A stretch of DNA of 64,000 nucleotides from Alentia gelatinosa (taxonomy: Eukaryota; Annelida; Polychaeta; Phyllodocida; Polynoidae): contig OX465579.1 in the NCBI GenBank assembly GCA_950022655.1, positions 133,084,118 to 133,148,117 of the forward strand. Direction: 5' to 3'. Positions 61,255 through 64,000 of this stretch are shown piece after piece; the first letter of the stretch is position 1, and the number at the start of each line of letters is the position of its first letter. Below the pieces are notes generated by a model. It was not told the origin of the DNA. It saw only the letters and a list, made by a program, of their open reading frames with translations, and ran no database searches. The position numbers and the translations under genes are program-made.

Positions 61255-61930
61255 GTGGCGCCTGTGTGCCGTGCGGCGGCAGCGGAGCGGCGTGGTCGGC
61301 GACCAATCAGCGCGGCTTACGGGGCGTCGGCCACTGTTGTTGACGGGGCTGGGCGGCGTGTAGTAAGCACATGGCTTCAGTCCGCCGTAAGAGCCGGCAC
61401 GTATAGCTTACTAGACCGTGGTGTCTCACACACAGCAGCACCTGGTGGACCAGAAAGACTGCTGCAACCCACCACTACATCCCTCACCGATATATGTGCC
61501 ACACACTGGAGTCGTACCGTGGGCAGTCTTACCTGGATTTACCACCTGGAGGACACTGTTTACCTGCGGCTTGTTGCTGCTGCCCGTAGGCTAGGAACAG
61601 CAGTAGTCGTAGCAGCCTAAGCGAACTTCTCTCGGTGAATGACGCCGACACCATTGTGTACAGGAGCGTCAGCGGACCGTGACCGCACGCAACAACACAG
61701 AGGTGCGTACGGACATCACCATAAACACCGTGTGGGTATTCTATTGACCACATAGGAGGAACAGAGGCTGGGTTACCAACACCACTTACGGCGTGTCCCA
61801 GCAGTGCTGTGTTTTCACCTGGAGGAGGGTAGTAGGCAGGCAAGCAAGCAGGCAGGCTAACCCCGCGGGCCACGCGTATGTCGCGCCTGGCTTGGTCCAC
61901 CTCCTCTCAGTTCTCCTCCTGGTTGTCACC
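61255..61930 (+). promoter_or_regulatory. CpG-rich promoter-like region of a downstream gene
   Basis: Very GC- and CpG-rich sequence with a CCAAT box (61303-61307, in GACCAATCAGCGCGG, the NF-Y type) about 630 bases before a candidate coding start. A GCAAGCAAGCAGGCAGGC-type short repeat lies at 61834-61857. No TATA box is seen. I infer promoter plus 5' leader of the gene starting at 61931. Confidence 0.4.
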
Positions 61931-62422
61931 ATGAAGATGCTCCAGCTGGCCTCGGATGGGGACTCCATCGTGCTAGGCAGCAGCATCTCGCTTATTAAAG
62001 TGGTGCACCGCGCGGGCACTGAGTACTATATGGCGGGGCGGGCCGACACCGGGCTTGACGTCAGCGGCGGCGGCTGGACGCTCCTCGCTAACGGTAACGG
62101 GGTGCTGCCCGTCACAGTGGGCAATGTGATCTCTGAGAACGTGGAGAATGAGATCCGAATGGCACTCAAAGCAGGTCTCGAGAGCATGGGTGTGGACACG
62201 AAGGGCATGCTGAGAGAGGACTACCCCCAGACTCAGCAGCTCGAACACCACCAAACGCGCCAGCACCATAAAGGGGGCATGATGATCCCCACCACTACCA
62301 CTACTTCCAATAACAACAACGCTAACTTCTACGGGAATTACAATAATAACAAGTGTCTGAACAATCTGAACCTGAACCATAAGCTGGATGTGATAGCTGA
62401 GAATGAGAACAACGAGAAAATG
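61931..62422 (+). CDS. Candidate first coding exon of an unrecognised gene
   Basis: An ATG in a good context (TCACCATGA) opens a 164-codon frame ending at ATG|GTGAGT in phase 0. The first 95 residues look like a real folded region, with no low complexity (Asp-Ser-Ile-Val-Leu-Gly, Thr-Glu-Tyr-Tyr-Met-Ala-Gly-Arg-Ala-Asp, Leu-Pro-Val-Thr-Val-Gly-Asn-Val, Glu-Asn-Glu-Ile-Arg-Met-Ala-Leu-Lys-Ala-Gly-Leu). They are followed by a Gln/His stretch, a Thr run and an Asn-rich tail (about 118-145). Such tails are common in developmental transcription or RNA regulators, but I recognise no domain and assign no function. A full CRE lies within it (62056-62063). It is not part of Axin as known. Confidence 0.55.
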
Positions 62423-62847
62423 GTGAGTTTCCAGGGGGTTTTACGTGTGTGTATCTTTGTCTGTAGGGGGTGTAGTGGGTTGTTAACTGTGCCTTCTGTG
62501 GTGTTGTCTGGTGTTTGGGGTCGGGGCAGTAGACCGTGACGACGGCTGTAGTGGCTTCCCATCGTGTCAACTCGCCCGTGCTCGTACCTTCAATTGTTCA
62601 TTTACCATCATCCACGTCCTCTTATAGCTCACATTACCCTCGTCACTTCACCTGGAATGAATGCTTAACCCATAAGTCCTATACACAAAGAGCGCCCAGT
62701 TAGCGCCGTCATCTCTCATACCACACCCACCTGAGTCACTGGAGACAGCCGCGCCCTCTCTGTCCTCCATCGTCCCACTCCCGGTCCGGGCGTTAACAGA
62801 GAGGCACGGAGGGGTGAGTAGGCTAGAGAAACGTACCCCTGTCGCAG

Positions 62848-62982
62848 GTATCCGTGAGTGTCTCGGAGCTGCCTAGTGGGGTACAGAGAGACAGACAGGT
62901 GGCTCGCGGAGTGGACCCACCACCTGCTCGCTGGTGTCTCCTGACGCCGCCAGGGGTCCTCACGGCGCCACAGCAGCTGGCG
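62848..62982 (+). CDS. Possible second exon of the unrecognised gene
   Basis: The acceptor-like CCCCTGTCGCAG ends at 62847 and a strong donor GTGAGT begins at 62983. The 135 bases between are open in phase 0, which matches the phase left by the exon at 61931-62422, and encode 45 residues rich in Pro, Val and Arg (ending Leu-Thr-Ala-Pro-Gln-Gln-Leu-Ala). The polypyrimidine tract is weak and no family is recognised, so this is a tentative exon. Confidence 0.3.
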
Positions 62983-64000
62983 GTGAGTGGCTCGGAGCGG
63001 ATGGTGGGCGGGCGGGCGCGCGGCGCGGGCGTCATATAGACGCGAGCCGTGGGGGCGGGAGTACCTACAAGCAGACTCCACTCGGCCAGGTCCCAAACGC
63101 TCAGCGGGCGCCACCCTCATTGCGAGTTGCTCCCGTGCGTTGTACGTCCTCATGTATTCTGCACTGAGGCACTGGACCGTAGCCGCGAGACTACTAGAGG
63201 TACTACTTGATCGATGACTGTCGTTATTCGGGTTTGGAGAGTGGATGCGGACATCTCTGTACTGAATTAGTCACAATTACTTCACATGTATCGGCGTTGG
63301 CACTTGTAGTACATAACCATGGATGGGTAGGACGGCAGGGCTCGATAGTATATAAGATGACGCCTTGGAGCTTCTGAAGGTGTCAGGGATTGGGGATTAA
63401 TACTGCCGGGCAGGCTTAAAAAGCAGATTACCTTTTCAGCGTTGTCTCAAAGATTTTTCTATCTTACCAGCAAGGGCATGTAGTGGTTTTTTAGTGACTG
63501 TATCTTTGAAGTGCTACATTTAAACTCAGCTGTCGTTTTTACTCACCTTTATTAGGATCATGCAGCCGGCTAGTACCTTTGTACTTGAAATGGAGGTTTA
63601 TGGTTTATGTATTATATGCTGCATATATGCTACATGCCGTATACTGAAACGTTGAAATTGGGTCAGACTACTCTACAAGGTGTGAGCGCGTTTGTCAGCA
63701 ATGACTATATTTACCTGCCAACTTACGTGAAACGCGCTGTGATGACGTAATACGGTGACGTAACATGCATCCCCGGACCGTGTAAAGAAACGCGCACCAT
63801 ACATGCTGTGTGCGCCATAGGGGTACGTTTGGCTGGCATTAGTGTCACCTAGGCGGGAGGGGGCGGTTGGGAGTGCGAAAACCATCCGAGAGGGAGCTTT
63901 CAGGTGAGGTTGGGTCACAGTGGTGTGGATTGGCCGGAGGGGGTACACACAGACCCCTCCCCGCGGTGTGCAGTCAGTCAGTCTCTGCAGCTTAGCCGTG
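62983..64000. other. Right end of window, no gene supported
   Basis: GC-rich at first, then mixed. One TCF-like CTTTGAAG lies at 63504-63511. Short frames show no domains. If either Axin or the gene at 61931 continues, this would be intron. Confidence 0.5.

Noticed and set aside
1..64000. CRISPR array, bacterial operon, integrated virus
   Set aside because: No regularly spaced long repeats and no viral proteins. The only mobile-element protein is the LINE endonuclease.

Overview
The window is a piece of an animal (metazoan) nuclear genome. Most of it is non-coding. Short coding exons are flanked by canonical GT..AG splice sites and separated by introns of about 3 to 24 kb. There are no operons, ribosome binding sites or CRISPR arrays. 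The protein sequence and the endonuclease of a non-LTR retrotransposon point to a bilaterian invertebrate; a lophotrochozoan is my guess, but the species cannot be fixed from the sequence.

The main gene is Axin, the scaffold of the beta-catenin destruction complex, on the + strand. I place a probable non-coding first exon ending at 5667, and four coding exons at 8979-9955, 29007-29147, 52988-53105 and 56797-56940. All phases join without a frameshift and give about 460 residues: two N-terminal tankyrase-binding segments, the APC-binding RGS domain, the linker ending in the conserved Leu-Thr-Asp-Ser-Ser motif, and the GSK3-interacting helix. The beta-catenin-binding helix and the DIX domain are not found and must lie beyond 64000. 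The coding ATG follows three upstream ORFs; the last encodes a polyproline peptide whose stop overlaps the Axin start codon.

Layout: 1-905 (minus strand) is the endonuclease half of a CR1/Jockey-like LINE running off the left edge. From about 950 to 5400 the sequence is upstream, mostly AT-rich. From 5490 to 5667 lies a promoter-like stretch with CCAAT, CRE and TCF sites. Introns 1 to 4 occupy 5668-8767, 9956-29006, 29148-52987 and 53106-56796. The large introns carry GC-rich islands with regulatory motifs, long poly-G tracts and a few short repeats. Two unrecognised candidate coding starts lie on the same strand as Axin: 38229-38452, inside intron 3, and 61931-62422, downstream of the last Axin exon seen.

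The most striking signal is regulatory. By hand I count about 82 copies of the TCF/LEF core CTTTGAW across both strands. The matched control CTTTGAS occurs about 22 times, and roughly 16 of either are expected at even base composition. Thirty-nine of the TCF-like copies lie between 39 and 58 kb. Since Axin/Axin2 is a classic Wnt feedback target, the locus reads as a Wnt-responsive negative-feedback gene with an unusually large array of intronic sites. A cluster of CACCTG E-boxes, an excess of full CRE palindromes and poly-G tracts biased to the transcribed gene's coding strand add further structure.
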